Made by a program: the position numbers and the translations under genes
Notes under the pieces: model-generated
Database searches by the model: none
Told to the model about the DNA's origin: nothing
Seen by the model: the letters and a program-made list of their open reading frames with translations, nothing else
Shown here: positions 40,670-49,803 of the stretch, in pieces
Layout: the number at the start of each line of letters is the position of its first letter
Numbering within the stretch: position 1 is the stretch's first letter
DNA from: Streptomyces muensis
Lineage (GTDB): Bacteria > Actinomycetota > Actinomycetes > Streptomycetales > Streptomycetaceae
Length of the DNA: 64,000 nucleotides
Assembly: GCF_021474425.1 (NCBI RefSeq)
Contig: NZ_JAKEIP010000018.1
Span: 1 to 64,000 of the forward strand
Direction: 5' to 3'

Positions 40670-41773
40670 ATGACAGACACAAGATCCCCAAAGCGGCATT
40701 CGTACCTCATGGGCACGGCGGCGATGGCCGCAGCGACGGTGCTGGCGGCGGGCCTTACCCAGCCGGTGGCCGCCGCCCCGAACGCCGCCGACGGCGGCGC
40801 GCCCGCCGGGGTCACGACCCTGTCGGCGGGATGGCAGACCCCGTGGGGCATCTCGTTCCTTCCGGACGGACGGTCGGCCCTGGTCACCGAGCGACTGACC
40901 TACCAGGTTCACCGACTCGACCGCGACGGCACCAAGAAGCGGGTCGGCGAAGTGCCGTACACGGTTCCCGGGCCGTCCGATCAGGGCTCCGGCGGACTGC
41001 TGGGCGTGGCCCCGTCACCGACCTGGGACGGCAAGAAGGACAAGCGGGTGTTCTTCATGCACACCACGAGGAACGAGACCCGGGTCGCCAGGATGGACTA
41101 CGACGGCACGTCACTCAGGAACTACAAGCCGCTGGTCACCGGCATCCGGCGGGGCGGGGACCACAACGGCGGCAGGATCGCCTTCGGCCCCGACAAATAC
41201 CTCTACGTCTCGACCGGCGACGCCCTGCAACGGAACCTCGCGCAGAACAAGAGCTCGCTGAACGGCAAGATCCTCCGGATCACGACGACCGGCGCGCCCG
41301 CCCCCGGCAACCCCTTCGGCAACCGCGTGTACAGCTACGGCCATCGCAATCCGCAAGGCCTGGCGTGGGACCGCGAGGGCCGACTCTGGTCGGCCGAGAT
41401 CGGGCAGGAGGCCAAGGACGAGATCAACCTGATCAAGCGCGGAGCCAACTACGGCTGGCCCACCTGCGAGGGGCCGTGCGCCGTCAACGGCATGAGCAAC
41501 CCCAAGGCCACCTTCACCCCGGACAAGGGCGTCCCCGCCCAGCTCGCCATCGTGCGCAACGTCCTTTACGTCTCCTCGCTGCGCGGCCAGCGGCTGTGGC
41601 GCGTCCCGATCATCGGGAGCAGCGAGCGCCTCGGCACGAAGACCGCCTTCTACCCCGGCAGATATGGCCGGCTGCGTGCCATCGCCAAGGTTCCCGGCGT
41701 GAACGAACTGTGGCTCGGCACCAGCGACCGGGGCAACGGCAGGAACCTGATCCTCCGCGTGCCCATCAAGTGA
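40670..41773 (+). CDS. Secreted PQQ-dependent sugar dehydrogenase (soluble GDH family)
   Basis: A 367-residue exported protein with signal peptide (SPKRHSYLMG then an Ala-rich core, cleavage near VAAA-PNAADG). The mature part is a six-bladed propeller of the glucose/sorbosone dehydrogenase family (PF07995): WGISFLPDGRSALVTER, SGGLLGVAPSP, GGDHNGGRIAFGPD, SYGHRNPQGLAW, GQEAKDEINLI and NYGWPTCEG. It would oxidise a sugar outside the cell using PQQ, which the next five genes make. ATG at 40670 is chosen; GTG at 40655 is possible. Substrate not deducible. Confidence 0.85.
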   Translation: MTDTRSPKRHSYLMGTAAMAAATVLAAGLTQPVAAAPNAADGGAPAGVTTLSAGWQTPWGISFLPDGRSALVTERLTYQVHRLDRDGTKKRVGEVPYTVPGPSDQGSGGLLGVAPSPTWDGKKDKRVFFMHTTRNETRVARMDYDGTSLRNYKPLVTGIRRGGDHNGGRIAFGPDKYLYVSTGDALQRNLAQNKSSLNGKILRITTTGAPAPGNPFGNRVYSYGHRNPQGLAWDREGRLWSAEIGQEAKDEINLIKRGANYGWPTCEGPCAVNGMSNPKATFTPDKGVPAQLAIVRNVLYVSSLRGQRLWRVPIIGSSERLGTKTAFYPGRYGRLRAIAKVPGVNELWLGTSDRGNGRNLILRVPIK

Positions 41774-41840
41774 CGCCGAGTCCAGGCCACTCGGGCCCGA
41801 TCCGAGCCCGACAAACACCGACAGAAGGGACGTACGCCCC

Positions 41841-41987
41841 ATGCCCGAGAACACCGAACAGCTGAAGCCCGTCGAGCACACCGCCTCGGACCAGACGGAC
41901 GACGCCACGTGGCAGACCCCCGCCTGCGAGGTCGTCGACACCGCCCTGGAGGTAACCGCCTACTCCCTCAGCACCCGCCAGCCGTAG
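41841..41987 (+). CDS. pqqA: PQQ precursor peptide PqqA
   Basis: A 48-residue peptide whose Glu37 and Tyr41 (EVTAY) form the E-x3-Y pair that PqqE cross-links to build pyrroloquinoline quinone. Upstream W24-x2-P27 also matches the family. It is longer than most PqqA (often 23-39 residues) through an acidic N-terminal leader of about 20 residues that probably serves as the PqqD recognition part. The ATG at 41841 comes 13 nt after gaagg, and pqqB starts 2 nt after the stop. Confidence 0.9.
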   Translation: MPENTEQLKPVEHTASDQTDDATWQTPACEVVDTALEVTAYSLSTRQP

Positions 41988-41989
41988 CC

Positions 41990-42889
41990 ATGCTGCTGCT
42001 GGTACTCGGCACCGCCGCCGGCGGCGGCATCCCCCAGTGGAACTGCGCGTGCCCCGGATGTGCCGGGGCACGCGCCCACCCGCTACGGCGGCGCCGGCAC
42101 GCCTCACTCGCCGTGCGGACGGGGGAGGGGCGGTGGTACCTGGTCAACGCGACGCCCGACATCGGCGACCAGATCGAGGCCCGGCCCGAGCTGCGGCCCG
42201 GGCCCGAACCCCGGCGGACTCCGATCGTCGGCGTGGTCCTCACCGACGCCGAACTCGACCACACCCTGGGGCTCGCCCGGCTGCGGGAGGCGGACCGGCT
42301 CCAGGTGACGGCGACGGCCCCGGTCCGCGAGGCGCTGCTCGACCGCCTGCGCCTCGGTGAGGTGCTGACGCCGTACACCGACCTGACCTGGCGGGACCTG
42401 CCCACACACGGTGCCCAGCCCCTGGACGCCACGGCTGCGGGCCCGCGGATCAGCGCCATCCCGGTCTCCGGCAAGCGTCCGCGGTACGCCGCCGACGCCC
42501 CGGACGACGAGGCATGGGTCGTCGCGCTACGCCTGTACGACCCGGCCGGCGGCGCCACCGTCCTCTACGCCCCGGCCCTGGCCGCCTGGCCGGACCCCCT
42601 TCAGCAGGCCGCCGCCGAGGCCGACTGCGTCATCGTCGACGGCACCTTCTTCGACGACGAGGAGCCCCGCCGTACCGGCATCTCCTCCCGCACCGCCACC
42701 GGCATGGGCCACCTGCCGATCGACGGCCCGGACGGCACCGCCGAACGCCTCGCCCGTCTGCCCGCCCGCTGCCTCTACACCCACCTCAACAACACCAACC
42801 CCCTCGTCGACCCGGCGGCGCCCCAGCACAAGCGGCTCGCCCGGCTCGGCATCGAGGTGGCGCACGACGGGATGGTGATCGAACTTTGA
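41990..42889 (+). CDS. pqqB: PQQ biosynthesis protein PqqB
   Basis: A 299-residue metallo-beta-lactamase-fold enzyme acting in an oxidative step of PQQ maturation. The N-terminus LLLVLGTAAGGGIPQWNC leads into the zinc-binding Cys cluster NCACPGC, typical of PqqB. The metal region GVVLTDAELDHTLGLARLRE replaces the usual HxHxDH with a D-x2-L-D-H variant, as in other PqqB. Near the end, GMGHLPIDGPDG and YTHLNNTNPL are family hallmarks. ATG at 41990. The stop overlaps the TTG start of pqqC. Confidence 0.93.
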   Translation: MLLLVLGTAAGGGIPQWNCACPGCAGARAHPLRRRRHASLAVRTGEGRWYLVNATPDIGDQIEARPELRPGPEPRRTPIVGVVLTDAELDHTLGLARLREADRLQVTATAPVREALLDRLRLGEVLTPYTDLTWRDLPTHGAQPLDATAAGPRISAIPVSGKRPRYAADAPDDEAWVVALRLYDPAGGATVLYAPALAAWPDPLQQAAAEADCVIVDGTFFDDEEPRRTGISSRTATGMGHLPIDGPDGTAERLARLPARCLYTHLNNTNPLVDPAAPQHKRLARLGIEVAHDGMVIEL

Positions 42890-43623
42890 GCACAGCGGCC
42901 GCGCACCCGAGACCAGCACCGCTTCCCGAGCCCTGGAGCCCCGCGGAGTTCGAGGCCCGCCTGCGCGCGGTGGGGGAGGAGCGCTACCACCACCGGCACC
43001 CCTTCAACATCCGGATGCACAGCGGCGGCCTCAGCCCGGCCGAACTCCGCCGCTGGATCGTCAACCGCTTCCACTACCAGCGCCACATCCCCGTCAAGGA
43101 CGCCCTGATCACCGCCAAGCTGGACAGCCCCGAACTGCGCCGGATGTGGCTGCGCCGCATCCAGGACCACGACGGGCCACAGGAGGGCGAGGGCGGCATG
43201 GAGCGATGGCTACGGCTCGCGGAGGCCGCAGGCGTGGACCGCGGGACGCTGCTGCGCGCCGACTCCGTACTGCCGGGCGTACGCCTCGCGGTCGACGGAT
43301 ACGTCAACTTCTGCCGGCTGCGCTCGCCCCTCGAAGCCGTCGCCGCCTCGCTCACCGAGCTGTCCGCCCCGGACCTGATGCTCACCCGTATCGAGGCCTT
43401 CGAACGCCACTACCCATGGATCGAACCCGACGGCCTCGCCTACTTCCGCTCCCGGGTCTCCCAGGGCCGGCGCGACAGCCGGGAGGCGCTCGACCTCGTT
43501 CACCTCTGGGCCCGCTCCCGCGACGACCAGGAGCGCGCCGTCGCCGCACTGCGCTTCAAGTGCGAGGTCCTGTGGTCGCTGCTGGACGCCGTGGACCGGG
43601 CCGGCCGGGAGGAGCCGCAGTGA
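42886..43623 (+). CDS. pqqC: Pyrroloquinoline-quinone synthase PqqC
   Basis: A 245-residue cofactor-less oxidase that closes the ring and performs the final eight-electron oxidation to PQQ. The sequence shows RYHHRHPFNIRMHSGGLSP, WIVNRFHYQRHIPVKDA, IQDHDG, and RALRFKCEVLW-like AALRFKCEVLWSLLDA, all PqqC features with the active-site His residues. A TTG at 42886 overlapping the pqqB stop (TTGA) is the most sensible start and gives nearly the usual length of about 250. Translation is coupled to pqqB. Confidence 0.92.
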   Translation: MSTAAAHPRPAPLPEPWSPAEFEARLRAVGEERYHHRHPFNIRMHSGGLSPAELRRWIVNRFHYQRHIPVKDALITAKLDSPELRRMWLRRIQDHDGPQEGEGGMERWLRLAEAAGVDRGTLLRADSVLPGVRLAVDGYVNFCRLRSPLEAVAASLTELSAPDLMLTRIEAFERHYPWIEPDGLAYFRSRVSQGRRDSREALDLVHLWARSRDDQERAVAALRFKCEVLWSLLDAVDRAGREEPQ

Positions 43624-43892
43624 GCACGGCACCCGGTACCGACTGGCGGCCCACCCCCGCCCCCTCCATCGTGCGCCGCCACGACCCCGTACGGGGCGAC
43701 GACCTGCTGCTCCGCCCCGAGCGCGTCGGTGTCCTGACCGGCTCGGCCGGGGTGGTCGTGGAGCTGTGCGACGGCACCCGCACCGTGGGCGACATCGTCG
43801 GCGAACTGGCCGGACGCTTCCCCGCCGCCCTCGTGGCCACCGAGGTGCCGGCGTTCCTGGAGCGACTGCGGGAGGAGGGGTGGCTGCGGTGA
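43620..43892 (+). CDS. pqqD: PQQ peptide chaperone PqqD
   Basis: A 90-residue winged-helix RRE protein that binds PqqA and presents it to PqqE. The family pattern is visible: RRHDPVRGDDLLLRPERV, then LCDGTRTVGDIVGEL and VPAFLERLREEGWLR at the end. GTG at 43620 overlaps the pqqC stop, and its own stop overlaps the pqqE start, both as GTGA. Confidence 0.92.
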   Translation: MSTAPGTDWRPTPAPSIVRRHDPVRGDDLLLRPERVGVLTGSAGVVVELCDGTRTVGDIVGELAGRFPAALVATEVPAFLERLREEGWLR

Positions 43893-44989
43893 GCGCTCGC
43901 CCCTGGGCACTGCTCGCCGAGCTCACCCACGCCTGTCCGCTGCACTGCGGCTACTGCTCCAATCCCCTCGAACTCACCAGCCGTACAAGTGAGTTGAGCA
44001 CCGAGCAGTGGGCCGAGGTGATGCGTCAGGCCGGCGAGCTCGGCGTCGTCCACACGCATCTGTCGGGCGGTGAGCCGTTGCTGCGCCGGGACCTTGAGGG
44101 GATCGTCGCCGCCGCCGACGCCGCCGGTATCTACACCCAGCTCGTCACCAGCGGCGTCGGCCTGGACCGGGCCCGGCTGGATGTCCTCGCCGGCGCCGGG
44201 CTGAAGAGCGTCCAGCTCTCCGTCCAGCACGCCGAGCCCCGCGCCAGCGATCGGATCGCCGGGCGCCGGTCCTTCGAAGAGAAGGGGCGGGCCGCCGCGG
44301 TCGTACGAGACGTCGGCCTGCCCCTCGGGCTCAATGTCGTCCTGCACCGCGACAACCTCGACGCCCTCGACGACATCGTCGAGCTCGGCCTGTCCTGGGG
44401 CGTCGAGCGCATCGAGCTGGCGAACGTGCAGTTCTACGGCTGGGGGCTGCTCAACCGCGCCGCGCTGATGCCGACGCGCGAGCAGCTCGCCGGGGCGCGG
44501 GAGGCCGTACGGCGGTGGCGGGAGAGGCTGCCCGCCGGGCCCGAGCTGGTCTGGGTCGTCCCCGATCACTTCGACGGCGTCGCCAAGCCCTGCATGGGCG
44601 GCTGGGGCTCGGTCTCGCTCACCGTCACCCCCGACGGCACCGTCCTGCCCTGCCCGGCGGCGGCCGCCCTGCCGGACCTGGACCCGCCGAACGTACGGGA
44701 TCATTCGCTGGGGTGGATCTGGGGGCGGTCCGAGGCGTTCCGTCGGTATCGCGGTACCGACTGGATGGCCGAACCCTGCCGCAGTTGCTCCCGGCGCGAC
44801 GAGGACTTCGGTGGCTGCCGCTGCCAGGCGTACGCCCTCACGGGGGACGCCACCCGTACCGATCCCGCCTGTCGGCTCTCCCCGGACCATGGCCTGATCA
44901 GAGCCCTGACCGAGGACAAAGGGGGCGAAAGGCCGAAAATCCGGCACCGGGTGCCCGGGCGAGCCAAGGGGGCGGCGGGCCGGGTTTGA
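43889..44989 (+). CDS. pqqE: Radical SAM PqqA cross-linking enzyme PqqE
   Basis: A 366-residue radical SAM/SPASM enzyme that forms the Glu-Tyr C-C bond in PqqA. The [4Fe-4S]-SAM motif C-x3-C-x2-C is at Cys16, Cys20 and Cys23 (CPLHCGYC). LSGGEPLLRRDLEGIV and LNVVLHRDNLDAL follow. The SPASM domain cysteines include GKPCMGGWG-like AKPCMGGWG, VLPCPAAAALP, and EPCRSCSRRDEDFGGCRCQA. GTG at 43889 overlaps pqqD. The C-terminal tail is Arg/Gly-rich. Its stop codon lies within the -35 element of the S10 operon promoter. No separate pqqF protease gene is present nearby. Confidence 0.94.
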   Translation: MSARPWALLAELTHACPLHCGYCSNPLELTSRTSELSTEQWAEVMRQAGELGVVHTHLSGGEPLLRRDLEGIVAAADAAGIYTQLVTSGVGLDRARLDVLAGAGLKSVQLSVQHAEPRASDRIAGRRSFEEKGRAAAVVRDVGLPLGLNVVLHRDNLDALDDIVELGLSWGVERIELANVQFYGWGLLNRAALMPTREQLAGAREAVRRWRERLPAGPELVWVVPDHFDGVAKPCMGGWGSVSLTVTPDGTVLPCPAAAALPDLDPPNVRDHSLGWIWGRSEAFRRYRGTDWMAEPCRSCSRRDEDFGGCRCQAYALTGDATRTDPACRLSPDHGLIRALTEDKGGERPKIRHRVPGRAKGAAGRV

Positions 44990-45013
44990 CCTACGTCACC
45001 CCGGGGGTATTCT
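44986..45013 (+). promoter_or_regulatory. S10 operon promoter, overlapping the pqqE stop
   Basis: TTGACC (44986-44991) and TATTCT (45008-45013) with a 16-nt spacer fit the principal sigma consensus well. The TGA of pqqE (44987-44989) is inside the -35 hexamer. A start near 45020 gives a leader of about 340 nt before rpsJ. Confidence 0.65.
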
Positions 45014-45359
45014 CTCCGGCTCGATTGGCGGACCCCCTGCCCCATATGGCAGACTGTCCGAGTTGCTCGGTCGAGTGTTGATGCTGCGCGCCTCCCGCCG
45101 GGAGGACCGGAAGCGAGTCCCACAGTACTCGTCGCCCTAACTGCCGTGAGGCAGCGCTGGGGCGGACGTACGGGAATCTTCCGGGAAGTGTGGTGCGGCA
45201 CTGGCCAGGCACCCGGTGAACCTCTTTCCCAAGGCAAGGGATGTTCGAACAAGGGACATCTGTGTCAGCGGAAGCGCGACACGCCCGACCGCGTGGGTCG
45301 GAGAAGTCGAAGGAACACCGGGTTCCAGAGCTGTAGAGAGACAGGACTACTGAGTAGCC
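44990..45359 (+). other. S10 operon upstream/leader region (370 nt)
   Basis: No gene was found. After the promoter the leader can form several small hairpins, for example CCTCCC/GGGAGG near 45093 and CTGCC/GGCAG near 45141. It then contains the 25-nt motif shared with the rpsL leader (45277-45301), 58 nt before rpsJ. A second weak promoter-like pair begins at TTGGCG (45025-45030). Leader length suggests mRNA-level control, possibly by L4 as in other bacteria. Confidence 0.55.
45277..45301 (+). promoter_or_regulatory. Leader motif shared with the rpsL leader (copy 2)
   Basis: Identical to 21757-21781 except for one A-to-G change at the seventh base. It keeps the CCGACC/GGTCGG hairpin with loop GCGTG, and lies in the leader of the S10 operon. 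Confidence 0.75.
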
Positions 45360-45668
45360 ATGGCGGGACAGAAGATCCGCATCCGGCTCAAGGCCTACGA
45401 CCACGAGGTCATCGACTCCTCGGCGAAGAAGATCGTCGAGACGGTGACCCGCACTGGTGCGTCGGTCGCGGGCCCGGTGCCGCTGCCCACTGAGAAGAAC
45501 GTGTACTGCGTCATCAAGTCGCCGCACAAGTACAAGGACTCGCGCGAGCACTTCGAGATGCGCACGCACAAGCGCCTGATCGACATCCTCGACCCGACGC
45601 CCAAGACCGTTGACTCTCTGATGCGACTCGACCTCCCGGCCGGTGTCGACATCGAGATCAAGCTCTGA
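45360..45668 (+). CDS. rpsJ: 30S ribosomal protein S10
   Basis: First gene of the S10 operon; a 102-residue head protein that also partners NusB in antitermination. It starts [19 protein letters not shown] and has the conserved [35 protein letters not shown] loop region split over residues 38-73. ATG at 45360. Weak upstream ribosome-binding sequence (agagacagga). rplC follows after 17 nt. Confidence 0.98.
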   Translation: MAGQKIRIRLKAYDHEVIDSSAKKIVETVTRTGASVAGPVPLPTEKNVYCVIKSPHKYKDSREHFEMRTHKRLIDILDPTPKTVDSLMRLDLPAGVDIEIKL

Positions 45669-45685
45669 GGGTCGGTGATCTGAGA

Positions 45686-46330
45686 ATGGCTAAGCAGATC
45701 AAGGGCATCCTGGGCGAGAAGCTCGGCATGACGCAGGTGTGGGACGCGAACAACCGCGTCGTCCCGGTCACCGTCGTCAAGGCCGGCCCCAACGTCGTGA
45801 CCCAGGTTCGTACGAACGACGTCGACGGCTACGAGTCGGTTCAGATCGCCTTCGGCGACATCGACCCGCGCAAGGTGAACAAGCCCCTCAAGGGCCACTT
45901 CGCCAAGGCCGACGTCACCCCCCGTCGTCACCTCGTCGAGATCCGCACCGCTGACGCCTCCGAGTACACGCTCGGCCAGGAAGTCACGGCCGAGGTCTTC
46001 GAGGCCGGCGTGAAGGTCGACGTCACCGGCAAGAGCAAGGGCAAGGGCTTCGCCGGTGTCATGAAGCGTCACAACTTCAAGGGCCTCGGCGCCGGTCACG
46101 GCACCCAGCGCAAGCACCGCTCTCCCGGTTCCATCGGTGGCTGCGCCACCCCGGGCCGTGTGTTCAAGGGCCTCCGCATGGCGGGTCGTATGGGCAACGA
46201 GCGGGTCACCACCCAGAACCTGACCGTCCACGCCGTTGACGCGGAGAAGGGTCTGCTGCTCATCAAGGGCGCGGTTCCCGGTCCGAACGGCGGCCTCGTC
46301 CTGGTCCGCACCGCGGCCAAGGGGGCCTGA
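45686..46330 (+). CDS. rplC: 50S ribosomal protein L3
   Basis: A 214-residue early-assembly protein near the peptidyl transferase centre. Starts [20 protein letters not shown]; the central loop [17 protein letters not shown] contains the Gln that PrmB methylates in other bacteria. ATG at 45686, with rplD 8 nt after its stop, indicating tight coupling. Confidence 0.98.
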   Translation: MAKQIKGILGEKLGMTQVWDANNRVVPVTVVKAGPNVVTQVRTNDVDGYESVQIAFGDIDPRKVNKPLKGHFAKADVTPRRHLVEIRTADASEYTLGQEVTAEVFEAGVKVDVTGKSKGKGFAGVMKRHNFKGLGAGHGTQRKHRSPGSIGGCATPGRVFKGLRMAGRMGNERVTTQNLTVHAVDAEKGLLLIKGAVPGPNGGLVLVRTAAKGA

Positions 46331-46338
46331 GGTAACCG

Positions 46339-46995
46339 ATGAGCACTGTTGACATCCTTTCGCCGGCGGGCGACAAGGCCGGTTCCGTCGAGCTCCCCGC
46401 GGAGATCTTCGACGTAGAGAAGATCAGCGTTCCGCTGCTCCACCAGGTCGTCGTCGCGCAGCTGGCCGCTGCCCGCCAGGGCACGCACAAGACCAAGACC
46501 CGTGGCGAGGTCCGTGGTGGTGGCAAGAAGCCTTACCGCCAGAAGGGCACCGGTCGCGCCCGTCAGGGCTCGACCCGCGCGCCGCAGTTCGCCGGTGGTG
46601 GCGTCGTGCACGGTCCCGTGCCGCGTGACTACTCGCAGCGGACCCCGAAGAAGATGAAGGCCGCGGCCCTGCGCCACGCCCTCACCGACCGGGCCCGCAA
46701 CAACCGCATCCACGTCGTCTCCGGCGTGATCGAGGGCGAGACCCCCTCCACGAAGGCCGCGAAGAGCCTGTTCGGCAAGATCTCGGAGCGCAAGAACCTG
46801 CTCCTGGTCGTCGAGCGCGCCGACGAGGCCGCGTGGCTGTCCGCCCGCAACCTGCCCCAGGTCCACATCCTGGAGCCGGGCCAGCTGAACACGTACGACG
46901 TTCTCGTCTCGGACGACGTGGTCTTCACCCAGGCCGCCCTGGAGTCCTTCGTGTCCGGCCCGAAGGCCAATGACACCGAAGGGAGCGAGGCCTGA
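46339..46995 (+). CDS. rplD: 50S ribosomal protein L4
   Basis: A 218-residue protein whose extended loop lines the exit tunnel. The loop is seen as [20 protein letters not shown] followed by [12 protein letters not shown]. In other bacteria L4 represses the S10 operon by acting on its leader; the long leader here would allow it but this is not shown. Its stop overlaps the rplW ATG by one base (TGATG). Confidence 0.98.
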   Translation: MSTVDILSPAGDKAGSVELPAEIFDVEKISVPLLHQVVVAQLAAARQGTHKTKTRGEVRGGGKKPYRQKGTGRARQGSTRAPQFAGGGVVHGPVPRDYSQRTPKKMKAAALRHALTDRARNNRIHVVSGVIEGETPSTKAAKSLFGKISERKNLLLVVERADEAAWLSARNLPQVHILEPGQLNTYDVLVSDDVVFTQAALESFVSGPKANDTEGSEA

Positions 46996-47414
46996 TGGCT
47001 ATCCGTCACCCCGCCATTGCCTCCAAGGCCGCGAAGAAGGCCAAGGCCGCTCGCGTCGCCAAGGCGCGTCGCCACGCCGCCGAGGGCAAGAACACCGTCG
47101 TCACCCCGGCCAGCAAGGCGTTCACGGACCCCCGTGACGTCCTGATCAAGCCGGTCGTGTCCGAGAAGAGCTACGCGCTTCTCGACGAGAACAAGTACAC
47201 GTTCATCGTCGCGCCGAGCTCCAACAAGACCCAGATCAAGCAGGCCGTCGAGTCGGTCTTCGAGGTCAAGGTCACCGGGGTCAACACGATCAACCGCCAG
47301 GGCAAGCGCAAGCGGACCCGCACCGGCTTCGGCCAGCGTGCAGGGACCAAGCGCGCGATCGTGACCCTCGCCGAGGGCGACCGTATCGACATCTTCGGCG
47401 GTCCGACCGCCTGA
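46995..47414 (+). CDS. rplW: 50S ribosomal protein L23
   Basis: A tunnel-exit protein that docks signal recognition particle and trigger factor. At 139 residues it has an Ala/Lys-rich N-terminal extension of about 45 residues ([20 protein letters not shown]) before the core [20 protein letters not shown]. The extension is known from Streptomyces L23. The ATG overlaps the rplD stop. Confidence 0.97.
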   Translation: MAIRHPAIASKAAKKAKAARVAKARRHAAEGKNTVVTPASKAFTDPRDVLIKPVVSEKSYALLDENKYTFIVAPSSNKTQIKQAVESVFEVKVTGVNTINRQGKRKRTRTGFGQRAGTKRAIVTLAEGDRIDIFGGPTA

Positions 47415-47454
47415 GGGCGGTCCGGATCGTCCGATATCGGACGAGGACTGAGAA

Positions 47455-48291
47455 ATGGGAATCCGCAAGTACAAGCCGACTACGCCGGGCCGTCGTGGCT
47501 CCAGCGTCGCCGACTTCGTCGAGGTCACGCGGTCCACGCCGGAGAAGTCGTTGGTCCGCCCCCTGCACAGCAAGGGTGGCCGTAACAACTCCGGTCGTGT
47601 GACCGTCCGCCACCAGGGTGGTGGCCACAAGCGCGCCTACCGTGTGATCGACTTCCGTCGTCACGACAAGGACGGCGTGCCGGCGAAGGTCGCGCACATC
47701 GAGTACGACCCCAACCGCACCGCGCGCATCGCGCTGCTGCACTACGCCGACGGCGAGAAGCGCTACATCCTCGCCCCGCGCAACCTGCAGCAGGGTGACC
47801 GCGTCGAGAACGGTCCCGGGGCCGACATCAAGCCGGGCAACAACCTGGCGCTGCGCAACATCCCGGTCGGTACCACGATCCACGCGATCGAGCTCCGTCC
47901 CGGTGGCGGCGCCAAGTTCGCCCGCTCCGCCGGTGCCTCCGTGCAGCTGCTCGCGAAGGAGGGCCAGATGGCCCACCTGCGCATGCCCTCCGGTGAGATC
48001 CGCCTGGTCGACGTGCGCTGCCGCGCCACCGTCGGCGAGGTCGGCAACGCCGAGCAGAGCAACATCAACTGGGGTAAGGCCGGCCGTAAGCGCTGGCTGG
48101 GCGTCCGCCCGACCGTTCGCGGTGTGGCGATGAACCCGGTTGACCACCCGCACGGTGGTGGTGAGGGCAAGACCTCCGGTGGTCGCCACCCGGTCTCCCC
48201 GTGGGGTCAGAAGGAGGGTCGTACTCGTGCTCCCAAGAAGGCGAGCAACAAGTACATCGTCCGCCGCCGCAAGACGAACAAGAAGCGCTAG
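47455..48291 (+). CDS. rplB: 50S ribosomal protein L2
   Basis: A 278-residue protein needed for subunit joining and peptidyl transfer. Conserved segments: [19 protein letters not shown] and the C-terminal [15 protein letters not shown], with the critical His of HPHGG. ATG at 47455 follows acgaggactgagaa. rpsS begins 12 nt after the stop. Confidence 0.98.
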   Translation: MGIRKYKPTTPGRRGSSVADFVEVTRSTPEKSLVRPLHSKGGRNNSGRVTVRHQGGGHKRAYRVIDFRRHDKDGVPAKVAHIEYDPNRTARIALLHYADGEKRYILAPRNLQQGDRVENGPGADIKPGNNLALRNIPVGTTIHAIELRPGGGAKFARSAGASVQLLAKEGQMAHLRMPSGEIRLVDVRCRATVGEVGNAEQSNINWGKAGRKRWLGVRPTVRGVAMNPVDHPHGGGEGKTSGGRHPVSPWGQKEGRTRAPKKASNKYIVRRRKTNKKR

Positions 48292-48303
48292 GAGCGGGTT
48301 TAG

Positions 48304-48585
48304 ATGCCGCGCAGTCTCAAGAAGGGGCCCTTCGTCGACGACCACCTGATCAAGAAGGTGGAAGCCCAGAACGAAGCCGGCACCAAGAACGTCATCAAGA
48401 CCTGGTCCCGTCGCTCCATGATCGTGCCGGCCATGCTCGGCCACACGCTCGCGGTGCACAACGGCAAGACCCACATCCCGGTGTTCGTCACCGAGTCGAT
48501 GGTCGGCCACAAGCTCGGCGAGTTCTCGCCGACGCGCACCTTCCGGGGCCACGTCAAGGACGACCGGAAGTCGAAGCGCCGCTAG
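48304..48585 (+). CDS. rpsS: 30S ribosomal protein S19
   Basis: A 93-residue head protein that forms bridges with the 50S subunit. [19 protein letters not shown] at the start and [14 protein letters not shown] near the end are diagnostic. ATG at 48304 uses the aggagcggg at the rplB end. Confidence 0.98.
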   Translation: MPRSLKKGPFVDDHLIKKVEAQNEAGTKNVIKTWSRRSMIVPAMLGHTLAVHNGKTHIPVFVTESMVGHKLGEFSPTRTFRGHVKDDRKSKRR

Positions 48586-48629
48586 TAGCGGATCGCATTC
48601 AGACACGTAAGTAACTGAGAGGGACAACC

Positions 48630-48977
48630 ATGGAAGCCAGGGCCCAGGCGCGGTACATCCGCGTTACGCCCATGAAGGCCCGCCGCGTGGTGGACCTTAT
48701 CCGTGGCATGGATGCCACGGAGGCTCAGGCTGTTCTGCGATTCGCTCCGCAGGCAGCCTCCGTGCCCGTCGGCAAGGTGCTCGACAGCGCCATCGCCAAC
48801 GCCGCGCACAACTACGACCACCCGGACGCCTCCTCGCTGTTCATCAGCGAGGCGTACGTCGACGAGGGCCCGACCCTGAAGCGGTTCCGTCCGCGTGCCC
48901 AGGGCCGTGCCTACCGGATCCGCAAGCGGACCAGCCACATCACCGTGGTCGTCGCCAGCAAGGAAGGAACCCGGTAA
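48630..48977 (+). CDS. rplV: 50S ribosomal protein L22
   Basis: A 115-residue protein whose beta-hairpin reaches the narrow part of the exit tunnel (macrolide site). It starts [19 protein letters not shown]; the hairpin is [19 protein letters not shown]. No insertion or deletion in the hairpin. Its stop overlaps the rpsC ATG by one base. Confidence 0.98.
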   Translation: MEARAQARYIRVTPMKARRVVDLIRGMDATEAQAVLRFAPQAASVPVGKVLDSAIANAAHNYDHPDASSLFISEAYVDEGPTLKRFRPRAQGRAYRIRKRTSHITVVVASKEGTR

Positions 48978-49798
48978 TGGGCCAGAAGGTTAACCCGCAT
49001 GGGTTCCGGCTCGGTGTCACGACCGACTTCAAGTCGCGTTGGTACGCCGACAAGCTGTACAAGGACTACGTCAAGGAAGACGTCGCCATCCGTCGGATGA
49101 TGACGTCCGGCATGGAGCGCGCCGGTATCTCGAAGGTTGAGATCGAGCGCACCCGTGACCGTGTGCGGGTGGACATCCACACCGCGCGTCCGGGCATCGT
49201 CATCGGCCGCCGTGGCGCCGAGGCCGACCGCATCCGCGGTGACCTCGAGAAGCTCACGGGCAAGCAGGTCCAGCTGAACATCCTCGAGGTCAAGAACCCC
49301 GAGACCGACGCTCAGCTGGTTGCCCAGGCCGTTGCCGAGCAGCTCTCCTCCCGCGTCTCCTTCCGCCGCGCCATGCGTAAGAGCATGCAGTCGGCGATGA
49401 AGGCCGGCGCCAAGGGCATCAAGATCCAGTGCGGTGGCCGCCTCGGTGGCGCCGAGATGTCCCGCTCGGAGTTCTACCGCGAGGGCCGTGTGCCCCTGCA
49501 CACGCTCCGCGCGAACGTGGACTACGGCTTCTTCGAGGCCAAGACGACCTTCGGCCGCATCGGTGTGAAGGTCTGGATCTACAAGGGCGACGTCAAGAAC
49601 ATCGCCGAGGTCCGCGCCGAGAACGCTGCGGCCCGTGCGGGTAACCGCCCGGCCCGTGGTGGTGCCGACCGCCCGGCCCGTGGTGGCCGTGGTGGCGAGC
49701 GGCGCGGTCGTAAGCCGCAGCAGGCTGCCGGTTCCGAGGCCCCCAAGGCCGAGGCTCCCGCGTCCGCTCCGGCTGAGAGCACCGGAACGGAGGCCTGA
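48977..49798 (+). CDS. rpsC: 30S ribosomal protein S3
   Basis: A 273-residue protein at the mRNA entry tunnel. N-terminal [22 protein letters not shown] domain [18 protein letters not shown] (about residues 74-91), and the C-terminal S3 domain with [13 protein letters not shown]. The last 60 residues are a disordered Arg/Gly-rich then Ala/Glu/Pro-rich tail, usual in Streptomyces but absent from E. coli S3. Confidence 0.98.
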   Translation: MGQKVNPHGFRLGVTTDFKSRWYADKLYKDYVKEDVAIRRMMTSGMERAGISKVEIERTRDRVRVDIHTARPGIVIGRRGAEADRIRGDLEKLTGKQVQLNILEVKNPETDAQLVAQAVAEQLSSRVSFRRAMRKSMQSAMKAGAKGIKIQCGGRLGGAEMSRSEFYREGRVPLHTLRANVDYGFFEAKTTFGRIGVKVWIYKGDVKNIAEVRAENAAARAGNRPARGGADRPARGGRGGERRGRKPQQAAGSEAPKAEAPASAPAESTGTEA

Positions 49799-49803
49799 CC
49801 GAC

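Noticed and set aside
26287..44989. Integrative element or prophage carrying the accessory island
   Set aside because: No integrase, transposase, direct terminal repeats or tRNA-derived attachment site was found at either edge, and codon use is that of the host.
27143..44989. Secondary-metabolite (PKS/NRPS/RiPP) cluster
   Set aside because: No polyketide, peptide synthetase or antibiotic resistance genes are present. The only modified peptide is PqqA, which belongs to cofactor synthesis.
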